Shown: positions 26,201-32,393 of the stretch, piece after piece
How the letters are laid out: each line of letters begins with the position of its first letter
Position numbering within the stretch: position 1 is the first letter of the stretch
Assembly (NCBI GenBank): GCA_965261585.1
Contig: CBDHDN010000029.1
Coordinates: forward strand, 1-64,000
Direction of reading: 5' to 3'
DNA from: CBDHDN01 sp965261585
GTDB lineage: Bacteria > Pseudomonadota > Alphaproteobacteria > UBA6615
Length of the DNA stretch: 64,000 nucleotides
Position numbers and translations under genes: made by a program
Notes under the pieces: model-generated
Told to the model about the DNA's origin: nothing
The model's database searches: none
What the model saw: only the letters and a program-made list of their open reading frames with translations

Positions 26201-27025
26201 CGCGAAGGCGGTGGCGTTCAGGATGATGTCCGGGGGCGCCTCGGCGAACAGGCCGCGGATGGTCTCGGCCGCCACCGGGTCCCGGAGGCTGGCGGCGTAG
26301 ACCGGCAGCGCATTGAGGCCGGCCCCGCCCAGCGCCTCGATCAAGGCGTCGACGACGGCCGTGTCCGCCGCCTGCACGAGGGCGCGATAGAAGACCAGCG
26401 CCGCGACCGGTGCGTCGGTGGACCAATGTGTGGCGACGTCCGCCAGCATCGGCCGGGCCTGCCCGGGCCAGTAGAGGCCGGCGCGCAACAAGGGCGCCGG
26501 CTCATGCCAGGCGTCGGTGTCGTGCGCCGCGCCGGCCGTGAGCGAAGCCGCGTAGGCGAGGAACGCCGCCGCGTTGTCGACGCCGCCATGCACGAGATAC
26601 TGCCAGAGCCGATGGGCGGCTTCGGCCGGCACGGTCGCGAGCGCCGCGAGTTCGGCATCGGGCTGGTCGTCGCCGGGCAGGAAGGCGATCGGTATGGCCG
26701 CGTCGCGGCATGCGGCGGCGACTTCGTCGACGCCGTAGGGCCAGTAGCCGCGCCCGCCGAGCAGCCGCACGATGACGAGCCGGGCGTGCCGGACGACCCG
26801 GTCGACATAGAGGTCGACGGACATGTTGTGGCCGAGCTGCAGCAGGTTGGCGAGCCGCAGGCCCGGCGTCGGGCCGACCGCGTGCCGCGCCGCTTGTGCG
26901 GCGGCCAGACAGGCAATCTCGGTGTCGGCCGCCGTCAGCACGACGATGTCGGCCGGCGTCTGGCCGAGGTCGACGGCCTCCGTGCCGTCGGTCGCGAGCC
27001 CGGGTGCGGTGGCGAGCAGGTGCAT
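23258..27025 (-). CDS. cobN: Cobaltochelatase subunit CobN
   Basis: Large subunit of the ATP-dependent aerobic cobaltochelatase (with CobS and CobT chelatase subunits) that inserts Co2+ into hydrogenobyrinate a,c-diamide. The 1255-residue length and motifs are typical: LLGGRGYWPYGVDE near the N-terminus, IVLANYPNRDGRIGNGVGLD, GKHGNLEWLPGKAVALS, VNDPGEGSQAKRRSQAVIID and MRTGGDDIAQALALIG. The chelatase partner subunits are not in this window. The gene starts at ATG 27025, about 30 bp downstream (in its own direction) of the second palindromic repeat, and overlaps cobO by four bases. Confidence 0.96.
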   Translation of the reverse strand: MHLLATAPGLATDGTEAVDLGQTPADIVVLTAADTEIACLAAAQAARHAVGPTPGLRLANLLQLGHNMSVDLYVDRVVRHARLVIVRLLGGRGYWPYGVDEVAAACRDAAIPIAFLPGDDQPDAELAALATVPAEAAHRLWQYLVHGGVDNAAAFLAYAASLTAGAAHDTDAWHEPAPLLRAGLYWPGQARPMLADVATHWSTDAPVAALVFYRALVQAADTAVVDALIEALGGAGLNALPVYAASLRDPVAAETIRGLFAEAPPDIILNATAFALSRPGAAVAETPFDATEAPVLQVVFAATNEDIWRAGTNGLTARDIAMNVALPEVDGRILARAVSFKGLARRDEATQADIVCYRPVADRVRFTAALAANWCRLRRTPAAGRRVAIVLANYPNRDGRIGNGVGLDTPASTLNVLAALVAAGYTLADVPDDGAALIAALLAGPTNAGVTGREVRETLPRAVYAAWFAALPTAVRDRVTDRWGPPTGDSFFLAERDAFAIPALRCGNVVIGLQPARGYNIDPVRSYHDPALVPPHGYLAFYAWLRAALDVHAVVHMGKHGNLEWLPGKAVALSGACFPEAAFGPLPHLYPFIVNDPGEGSQAKRRSQAVIIDHLTPPLTRAEAYGPLRALEGLVDEYYEAANLDPRRLPVLRRRILEAAEAAGLDRDLGMTRDEDPVAALTRLDAYLCELKEMQIRDGLHVFGSAPQGELLTDLLVALTRTPRHGARQPPLPGDASLTRALAADLGLATGEDPFDPLDCAMAAPWSGPRPPALAAIAADPWRTAGDTVERLEALAAALVGEHRAADPAWTHTGAVLDRIAATIRPAVAGCGTAEIAGLLRGLDGRFVPPGPSGAPTRGRADVLPTGRNFYSVDTRTVPTAAAWELGWKSARLLVERYAQEHGHWPRAMALSAWGTSNMRTGGDDIAQALALIGARPLWDAASHRVTGFEVLPLAELGRPRVDVTLRVSGFFRDAFPNLIALFDGAVRAIAARADEPPAENPLAAQVVAESTADGAEAALWRVFGAQPGAYGAGLQALIDERGWQSDADLARAYIHWGGYAYGAEADGRPAHAAFTRRLARTQAVIHNQDNREHDLLDSDDYYQFEGGLAAATRHASGRQPAVYHNDHSRPFAPQVRRLEDEVSRVIRARVVNPKWLAGVMRHGYKGAFELAATVDYLFAFAATARCVRDDQFDMVYAAYVEDDAVREFMATHNPDALAEMAARFREALDRGLWRPRTNSAHRRLDALAGTGETP

Positions 27026-27053
27026 CGTTCCCGCCTGCTACCGGGCCGGCGCC

Positions 27054-27164
27054 GTCTCACCCCCCACCCCAGCCCTCCCCCACAAGGGGGGAGGGAGCAC
27101 TTTCCAGTGCCGGCGGTATCTCCCTCCCCCCTTGTGGGGGAGAGTCGGGGTGGGGAGTGGAAAC
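27054..27164. repeat. Palindromic intergenic repeat, copy 2 (111 bp)
   Basis: Second copy of the element at 5526-5637. Its arms (27054-27097 and about 27121-27164) share the core CCCTCCCCCACAAGGGGGG and the ends TCACCCCCCACCCC/GGGGTGGGGAG with copy 1; the central spacer differs (TTCCAGTGCCGGCGG). It lies between cobW and cobN on the minus strand and could form a strong RNA hairpin in the polycistronic message. Confidence 0.85.
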
Positions 27165-27192
27165 GCCGTCATTGGATTGTGCGAGCCTGCCT

Positions 27193-28272
27193 TCAAGCCG
27201 CCCAGGGCCGCAGCGCGGCGGCGATGGCGGCGCGGTCGAGACCGGCGCGGTCGAGGCCGGCGCGGTCGGGGCCAGAGCGGTCGGGGCCGGCGCAGCCGAT
27301 GAATACGAGCTCGGTTGCGCGCGCTTCGTCGTCGGCCCAGGGGCGGTCGTAATAGCGCTGAAAGCGGGCGCCGACGCCTTGCACGATGTGGCGCAGCGGG
27401 CGGTCGGGCACGTCGAGGAAGCCCTTGACGCGCAGCACATCATGGTTCGCGACGATGGCGATCAGCGCCGCCTCCAGCGCCGCCGGGTCGGCGACCGGGC
27501 CGAGCGCCAGGGAGAAGCTGTCGAAATCGTCGTGGTCGTGGTCGTCCGCGTCGTCGTGGTGGCTGCGCCGGCTATCGACGTCGTCCTCGGCCGCCGCGTC
27601 GAGGCCCAACAGAATGGCGGGGTCGAGGCGGCCGTGGCTCGCCGCCACCGTCTTGACACCGGGGCGGAGGTGGCGGCCGAGCCCGTTGGCGATCGCGGCC
27701 GCGGCGGCGGCGTCGAGCTGATCCGTTTTGTTCAGGACGACCAGGTCGGCGGCCGCCAGCTGATCCTCGAACAGCTCGGCCAGCGGGCTGTCGTGGTCGA
27801 GCGACGCATCGGCACTGCGGGCCGCCGCGATGGCGGCCGGGTCCTCGGCGAAGCGGCCGGCGGCGACGGCCGGCGCGTCGACAACGGTGACGACGCCGTC
27901 GACCGTGACCCGGCTGCGGACTTCCGGCCAGGCGAAGGCCTTGACGAGCGGCTTCGGCAGCGCCAGGCCCGAGGTCTCGATGACGATGTGGTCGGGCGGA
28001 TCGGCCCGCTCCAGAAGCGCGGTAATCGCCGGCAGAAAGTCGTCGGCGACGGTGCAGCAGATGCAGCCGTTCGTCAGCTCGACGATGTCGCCGTCGGCGC
28101 AGCCGTCGATGCCGCAGCCGAGCAGCAGCTCGCGGTCGATGCCCAGATCGCCGAACTCGTTGATCACGATGGCGATGCGGCGTCCGTTCGCATGCTCGAT
28201 CTGGTGCCGCACCAGGCTCGTCTTGCCGGCACCGAGGAAGCCGGTGACGATCGTCGCCGGGATCCGCTTCAT
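27193..28272 (-). CDS. cobW: CobW family GTPase
   Basis: G3E-family GTPase presumed to deliver Co2+ to the CobN chelatase. The 359-residue protein has the P-loop IVTGFLGAGKTSLVRHQIE, the metal motif TNGCICCTVADDF (CxCC), the switch IETSGLALP and the NKxD motif VVLNKTDQ. A His/Asp-rich insertion (SHHDDADDHDHDDFD, residues about 260-275) is a likely metal-binding loop. The C-terminal domain follows with VLRVKGFLD. The last 25 residues hold short repeats (GPDRSGPDRAGLDRAGLDRA) encoded by a 15-bp tandem repeat. ATG 28272 overlaps the cobP stop by four bases. Confidence 0.93.
   Translation of the reverse strand: MKRIPATIVTGFLGAGKTSLVRHQIEHANGRRIAIVINEFGDLGIDRELLLGCGIDGCADGDIVELTNGCICCTVADDFLPAITALLERADPPDHIVIETSGLALPKPLVKAFAWPEVRSRVTVDGVVTVVDAPAVAAGRFAEDPAAIAAARSADASLDHDSPLAELFEDQLAAADLVVLNKTDQLDAAAAAAIANGLGRHLRPGVKTVAASHGRLDPAILLGLDAAAEDDVDSRRSHHDDADDHDHDDFDSFSLALGPVADPAALEAALIAIVANHDVLRVKGFLDVPDRPLRHIVQGVGARFQRYYDRPWADDEARATELVFIGCAGPDRSGPDRAGLDRAGLDRAAIAAALRPWAA
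27232..27291. repeat. Tandem repeat, four units of 15 bp, in the 3' end of cobW
   Basis: Four units of the form GCGGTCG(A/G)G(A/G)CC(G/A)G(C/A) run from 27232 to 27291. In the cobW frame they encode pentapeptides of type G-(L/P)-D-R-(A/S), predicted to be a flexible charged tail. The period is a multiple of three, so copy-number change would keep the frame. Confidence 0.8.
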
Positions 28273-28847
28273 GGGCGATGCTCCTGGGTTGTGCCGGTTG
28301 CGGCCGGCTTGAGGATGAGCGGCAGGCCGGCGGCGACGAGGACGACCCGCTCGGCAATGGCGGCGACGGTCTGGTTGAGGCGCCCGGCGGCGTCGCGGAA
28401 ACGACGGCTGAGGGCGCTGTTCGGCACGATGCCCAGGCCGACCTCGTTGGCCACCAGCACTGTCGGGGCCGGGCGGTCGCGCAGGGCCGCGATCAGCGTG
28501 TCCGTTGCGGCCTCGGGCGCGTGCGCCGCGGCCATGAGGTTCGCGAGCCACAGGGTGAGGCAGTCGACGAGCATGGGACCGGCGGCATTCGCGGCGATTG
28601 CGGCGGCGAGGTTGAGCGGCGCCTCGACGGTGCGCCAGTGCGCATCGCGGCGCGCCCGGTGCGCGGCGATGCGCGCCGCCATCTCGGCGTCGCCGGCCTC
28701 GGCGGTCGCGACATAGGTGGCCGTGGGGTCGGCAGTGCGGTCGAGGTGGGCGGCGACGAGCCGTTCGGCATAAGCGCTCTTGCCCGAGCGGGCGCCGCCC
28801 AGGACCAGTGTCGTCGCCGGCAGCGTGTCGTGATCGTTCGCGGTCAA
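28269..28847 (-). CDS. cobP: Bifunctional adenosylcobinamide kinase / guanylyltransferase
   Basis: Phosphorylates adenosylcobinamide and then adds GMP, preparing the nucleotide loop (CobP in Pseudomonas, CobU in enterics). The 192-residue protein has the P-loop TLVLGGARSGKSAYAERL, YVATAEAGDAEMAARIAAH with the RRDAHWRTVEAP block holding the guanylylated His, LVDCLTLWLANLM and VANEVGLGIVPNSALSRRFRD. It is the first gene after the cobalamin riboswitch and overlaps cobW by four bases. Confidence 0.95.
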   Translation of the reverse strand: MTANDHDTLPATTLVLGGARSGKSAYAERLVAAHLDRTADPTATYVATAEAGDAEMAARIAAHRARRDAHWRTVEAPLNLAAAIAANAAGPMLVDCLTLWLANLMAAAHAPEAATDTLIAALRDRPAPTVLVANEVGLGIVPNSALSRRFRDAAGRLNQTVAAIAERVVLVAAGLPLILKPAATGTTQEHRP

Positions 28848-28892
28848 TGCCGAACCTCCCCCCCGAGGTCGCAGGACATGGGCCAGCCGCGC

Positions 28893-29072
28893 CGAAGAGG
28901 TCTCCTGGCTTCGGGTCGACGGTTGCGACCGGCCTTCCCGGCGGCATGCCGCCAGTGGCGCCCCGAACGCGGGGCCGTGGTCACACCCTCGCCGTCACAG
29001 TTGCGGGGGCAGCGCCGGTTTTGGCCGGTCGCTTTGTGTCGCGACAGCGGCCGCACCGGACTTCCCTGTCTC
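28893..29072 (-). promoter_or_regulatory. Cobalamin riboswitch
   Basis: On the minus strand the conserved B12 aptamer elements occur in order: GCTGCCCCCGCAACTGTGAC near 28998-29017, GGTGTGACCACGGCC with GCCACTGGC following, a GGGAAGGCCGG helix, and the B12 box GAAGCCAGGAGACC at 28898-28911. The element ends about 45 bp before the ATG of cobP, so B12 binding probably blocks ribosome access or promotes termination. It would repress cobP-cobW-cobN-cobO-SYLF-cobQ when adenosylcobalamin is plentiful. Confidence 0.95.
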
Positions 29073-29134
29073 GACGCGGGCGCGACGTTAGCACGGCAGC
29101 CCGCGCGCATGCCAGCGCGCTCGCCCGGATGATG

Positions 29135-29437
29135 CTATGCGACGCGCGTTGCTTTGATACGCCTAGCGTCTCCGACGCTCAGGTTCTTGCGCGCCAACTT
29201 CAGGTCGTAGTGGGTTTGCAGGTTCATCCAGTACTCCGGGCTGGTGCCGAAGTAGAGCGCGATGCGGAGCGCCGTGTCTGCCGTAATGCGGCGCCTATTG
29301 TTGACGATTTCGGCAATGCGATTGGGCGAGACACCCATCGCCTTTGCGAGCCGGTTTTGTGACAGCCCGTACTCGGCGAGAAACTCCTCCCTCAGCATCT
29401 CCCCCGGCGTTACCGGTGCGAACTCGCCGCGGGCCAT
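29135..29437 (-). CDS. higA: HigA family antitoxin (XRE-type HTH)
   Basis: A 100-residue Cro/CI-type HTH protein: PVTPGEMLREEFLAEYGLSQ, NRLAKAMGVSPNRIAEIVN, NRRRITADTALRIALYFG and SPEYWMNLQTHYDL, which is the characteristic HigA/VapI pattern. It should neutralise HigB and repress the operon. ATG 29437 is used; a longer frame from 29488 overlaps the toxin gene. It lies 10 bp downstream of higB, the toxin-first order typical of higBA. Confidence 0.93.
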   Translation of the reverse strand: MARGEFAPVTPGEMLREEFLAEYGLSQNRLAKAMGVSPNRIAEIVNNRRRITADTALRIALYFGTSPEYWMNLQTHYDLKLARKNLSVGDARRIKATRVA

Positions 29438-29447
29438 CGCATTCTCC

Positions 29448-29726
29448 TCAATGATAGTCCACGATCCGGACTCCGTGGGCGTGACCATCGATCCATTTGA
29501 AGACTATGCGCCACTGATTGTTTATCCAGATCGAATAGTGGCCCCGCAAATTTCCCCTCAGCTTTTCGAGTCGGTTGGAGGGCGGCACCATCAGGTCTCC
29601 CAATTGAGCAGCCGCATTGACGGCTTCGAGTTTGCGTTTGGCGCGCCGAGCGAAACCGCGAAAATCTTTGACAACCTGATCGTCGGCCAGTCGCTCCGAT
29701 CTACGATCTCCAAACGACTTTATCAT
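29448..29726 (-). CDS. higB: HigB family toxin (RelE/ParE superfamily)
   Basis: A 92-residue mRNA interferase-like toxin that would cleave ribosome-bound mRNA. It begins MIKSFGDRRSERLADDQVVK, and has the helix ARRAKRKLEAVNAAAQLGDL, then PPSNRLEKLRGNLRGHYSIW and the closing strands INNQWRIVFKW...VRIVDYH that define HigB. Its GC content is lower than in the flanking cob genes, suggesting horizontal acquisition. It is immediately followed by higA. Confidence 0.93.
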   Translation of the reverse strand: MIKSFGDRRSERLADDQVVKDFRGFARRAKRKLEAVNAAAQLGDLMVPPSNRLEKLRGNLRGHYSIWINNQWRIVFKWIDGHAHGVRIVDYH

Positions 29727-29794
29727 TTCGATTACACCGAATACCGGTATACGGTCAAGGCTGTGCCTTGCTGGTTTTATTGCTGGAGCCGACC

Positions 29795-30424
29795 CTATGT
29801 CCCGTCGATCGTGTAGTTGGCGCGGTTGAGGGACCAGGTGCCGCCGGTCGCGTTGGCGTGGTGGTCGAGGCGGGTGACGGCGCAGTTGTCGATGTGGAAC
29901 GCCAGGGCCGTTTCGGGCTCGAGGCCCAGGGTGTGGGCGATGGCGGCGCGGATCGTGCCGCCGTGAGCCACGGCGACGACGTCGCGGCCGCGCAGTCGCT
30001 CGGTCAGCCGGTCGATGACGGCGGCGACGCGGGCGACGACATCGATGAAGCTCTCGCCATTTGGCGCGCGGGTGTGCGCCGGGGCGAGCCAGAACGGATG
30101 GCGCTCGCCGAGCTCCTCACGCACCGCGTCGGCATGGCGGCCCTGCCAGTCGCCGAGATGCTGCTCGGCCAGGTCGGCCTCGACGATCGGCTCGGGCAGG
30201 CTTAGGCCGGCGGCTTGAATGGCGGCCGCGGTCTGGTGCGTGCGCCGCAGGTGGCTGGTCGCCAGCACGGCGCCCTCGGGCAGCAGGCGGGCGAGCCCGG
30301 CGAAGGTTGCCGCGTCGGAGGTGTCGGCGGGCATGTCGAGGGCACCGTAGATGCGCCCGCCACTGGCGCTCTCCGGCACCGGGGCGTGGCGAATCCACCA
30401 CCAGCGCGTCGTCGTGTCCGTCAT
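29795..30424 (-). CDS. cobC: Alpha-ribazole phosphatase / histidine phosphatase (CobC-like)
   Basis: Histidine phosphatase superfamily enzyme of 209 residues that removes phosphate from alpha-ribazole 5'-phosphate or adenosylcobalamin 5'-phosphate. The catalytic motif is WWIRHAPVPES (RH with the phospho-acceptor His), ATSHLRRTHQTAAAI carries the second Arg, and VVAVAHGGTIRAAIAH the distal His. It overlaps cobS by four bases, the arrangement that supports a nucleotide-loop assembly role. Family members outside B12 clusters have other substrates. Confidence 0.87.
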   Translation of the reverse strand: MTDTTTRWWWIRHAPVPESASGGRIYGALDMPADTSDAATFAGLARLLPEGAVLATSHLRRTHQTAAAIQAAGLSLPEPIVEADLAEQHLGDWQGRHADAVREELGERHPFWLAPAHTRAPNGESFIDVVARVAAVIDRLTERLRGRDVVAVAHGGTIRAAIAHTLGLEPETALAFHIDNCAVTRLDHHANATGGTWSLNRANYTIDGT

Positions 30425-31254
30425 ACCGCAACCCGCGCCAGCACGGCCGACAGGGCCAGGAGGATCGTCGTCTCGGAGGCCTGCTGCGCGGCGCCGAGCA
30501 CATCGCCGGTGTAGCCGCCGATCTGCCGCCGGGCGAGGACCGCGACGGCCCAGGAGGCGGCGAGGCCGGCGGCCAGCGCCACGATGACGGCGGCGGGTCC
30601 GAGCCGGAGATGGACCGCCGCCGCGATGACCGCGCCGAGCAGCAGCGCGGCGACGACGACGGCGGTGGCCGGTCGCCCGGCGTCGGCGCCGAGGCCGCTA
30701 TCGCGGGCCGGTGCCAGGGTGACCATGACGACCGACATGGCGGCGCGGCTGAACGCCGCCGCCGCGACGATGGCGGCGACGGCCCCGACGGTACCGGCCG
30801 TGGCACCGATGGCGGTCAGTGCGAAGATCTTCCCGGCGACGACGAAGATCAGCGCCAGTGCGCCGAACGCACCGATGCGGCTGTCGCGCATGATGGCCAG
30901 CTTGGCGGCGCGGTCGGCACCGCCGCCGAAGCCGTCCGCCGTGTCGGCCAGTCCGTCCTCGTGCAGCGCGCCGGTCGCCAGCGCCATCGTCGCGAGCGCC
31001 AGGATCGCGGCGACGGCGACCGGCAGGCCGACGAGCGTCGCGACGACGTAGACGCCGCCGCCGGCCAGGCCGACGAACGCGCCGACGATGGGAAAGGCCC
31101 ACGTCGCCGCCGCCAGCCGGTCGTGTTCAACAGCCCCGGCACGGGGCAGCGGCATCCGCGTCAGGAACACCGCAGCCAGATGGAGCGCGCCGAGCGGCCC
31201 CGGCGGCGCGGCGTGGTCCGTCCGCCGGGCTTTGTGATTGTCGCTGGTGTCCAT
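30421..31254 (-). CDS. cobS: Adenosylcobinamide-GDP ribazoletransferase
   Basis: Integral membrane enzyme (cobalamin synthase) joining adenosylcobinamide-GDP and alpha-ribazole. The 277-residue protein shows LAAVFLTRMPLPRAG, the Asp-rich signature GALHEDGLADTADGFGGG and RAAKLAIMRDSRIGAFGALAL, with many hydrophobic helices to the end and a late RRQIGGYTGDVLGAAQQ. ATG 31254 is chosen since the upstream open frame crosses the divergent cobT promoter region. This cobS is the B12 synthase, not the chelatase subunit of the same name. Confidence 0.94.
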   Translation of the reverse strand: MDTSDNHKARRTDHAAPPGPLGALHLAAVFLTRMPLPRAGAVEHDRLAAATWAFPIVGAFVGLAGGGVYVVATLVGLPVAVAAILALATMALATGALHEDGLADTADGFGGGADRAAKLAIMRDSRIGAFGALALIFVVAGKIFALTAIGATAGTVGAVAAIVAAAAFSRAAMSVVMVTLAPARDSGLGADAGRPATAVVVAALLLGAVIAAAVHLRLGPAAVIVALAAGLAASWAVAVLARRQIGGYTGDVLGAAQQASETTILLALSAVLARVAV

Positions 31255-31316
31255 GGGCGGGTTATAGGACAACTCGAACCGACCCGGCAAAAGGTGGGTT
31301 GAGAGAAGGTGGCACG

Positions 31317-32345
31317 ATGAACGACCTCGGCAGCGTTGCCAGTCTCGAGGAAATGCGGGCCTTGCTGCGCATGCTGCCTGGCCCCGATGTCGCCAGCGCC
31401 GCGGCCGCGGCGGCCCGCGAGCCGAACCTGACGAAGCCGCCGGGCTCGCTCGGCCGCCTGGAAGCCATCGCCCAGTGGGTCGCGGCCTGGCAGGGCCGGC
31501 ATCCGCCGTCGCTGGAACGGCCGCGGATCTGCGTGTTCGCCGGCAATCACGGCGTGGCCGCGCGCGGTGTGTCCGCCTACCCGGCGGCGGTGACCGCACA
31601 GATGGTGCAGAACCTTACCGCCGGCGGCGCCGCCGTCAACCAGTTGAGCCGGGTCGCCGAGGCCGAGCTGCGGGTCTATGAAATGGCGCTCGACGAGCCG
31701 ACCCGGGATTTCTGCGACGGCCCGGCCTTGAGCGACGAGGCCTGCGCGCGCGCCATGGCCTACGGCATGATGGCGGTCGAGGACGGGATCGACCTGTTGG
31801 CCCTGGGCGAGATGGGGATCGCCAACACGACGGTGGCGGCGGCCCTGTGCCATGCGCTCTATGGCGGCGCCGCGGCGGACTGGACCGGCCCCGGGACCGG
31901 CGTCGATGCGACGGGGCAGGCGCACAAGGCCGTCGTCGTCGCCGACGCCGTCGAGCGCAACCGGGCGCTGCTGGGCGACCCGCTCGAAGTCCTGCGCTGC
32001 CTCGGCGGGCACGAGATCGCGGCGATTGCCGGCGCCGTCGTCGCCGCCCGCATGGCGCGCGTGCCGGTGTTGCTCGACGGCTACGTCTGCACTGCCGCCG
32101 CGGCGGTCCTGCATGCGGTCGATCCGGCGGCCCTCGACCACTGTCTGGTCGCGCACCTGTCGGCCGAGCCGGCACACGCGGCGCTCGTGGCGCGTTTGGG
32201 GCAGCGGCCGCTGCTTGACCTCGGCATGCGGCTGGGCGAGGCGTCGGGCGCGGCGCTGGCGATCAATGTGGTAAGGTCGGCGGTGGCCTGCCACACGGGC
32301 ATGGCGACGTTCGCCGATGCCGGGGTCAGCGGCAGGGGCGGGTGA
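31317..32345 (+). CDS. cobT: Nicotinate-nucleotide-dimethylbenzimidazole phosphoribosyltransferase
   Basis: Makes alpha-ribazole 5'-phosphate from nicotinate mononucleotide and the lower-ligand base. The 342-residue protein has LTKPPGSLGRLEAIAQWVA, VFAGNHGVAARGVSAYPAAVT, ALGEMGIANTTVAAAL and the later GEASGAALAINVVRSAV. ATG 31317 follows a GAGAAGGT ribosome-binding site at about 31304; a TTG at 31299 is an alternative. It is divergent from cobS. It is unrelated to the chelatase subunit also called CobT. Confidence 0.95.
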   Translation: MNDLGSVASLEEMRALLRMLPGPDVASAAAAAAREPNLTKPPGSLGRLEAIAQWVAAWQGRHPPSLERPRICVFAGNHGVAARGVSAYPAAVTAQMVQNLTAGGAAVNQLSRVAEAELRVYEMALDEPTRDFCDGPALSDEACARAMAYGMMAVEDGIDLLALGEMGIANTTVAAALCHALYGGAAADWTGPGTGVDATGQAHKAVVVADAVERNRALLGDPLEVLRCLGGHEIAAIAGAVVAARMARVPVLLDGYVCTAAAAVLHAVDPAALDHCLVAHLSAEPAHAALVARLGQRPLLDLGMRLGEASGAALAINVVRSAVACHTGMATFADAGVSGRGG

Positions 32346-32393
32346 GCCGGCCGTGCCCGGTGGTCTGACTAGCTGTCGGTGGATGGTGGGATC

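Noticed and set aside
23300..27352. 1350-codon open frame antisense to cobN
   Set aside because: Open only because high-GC codon bias in cobN leaves few stops on the other strand. Composition is Arg/Gly-rich with no domain pattern, while cobN is clearly the gene.
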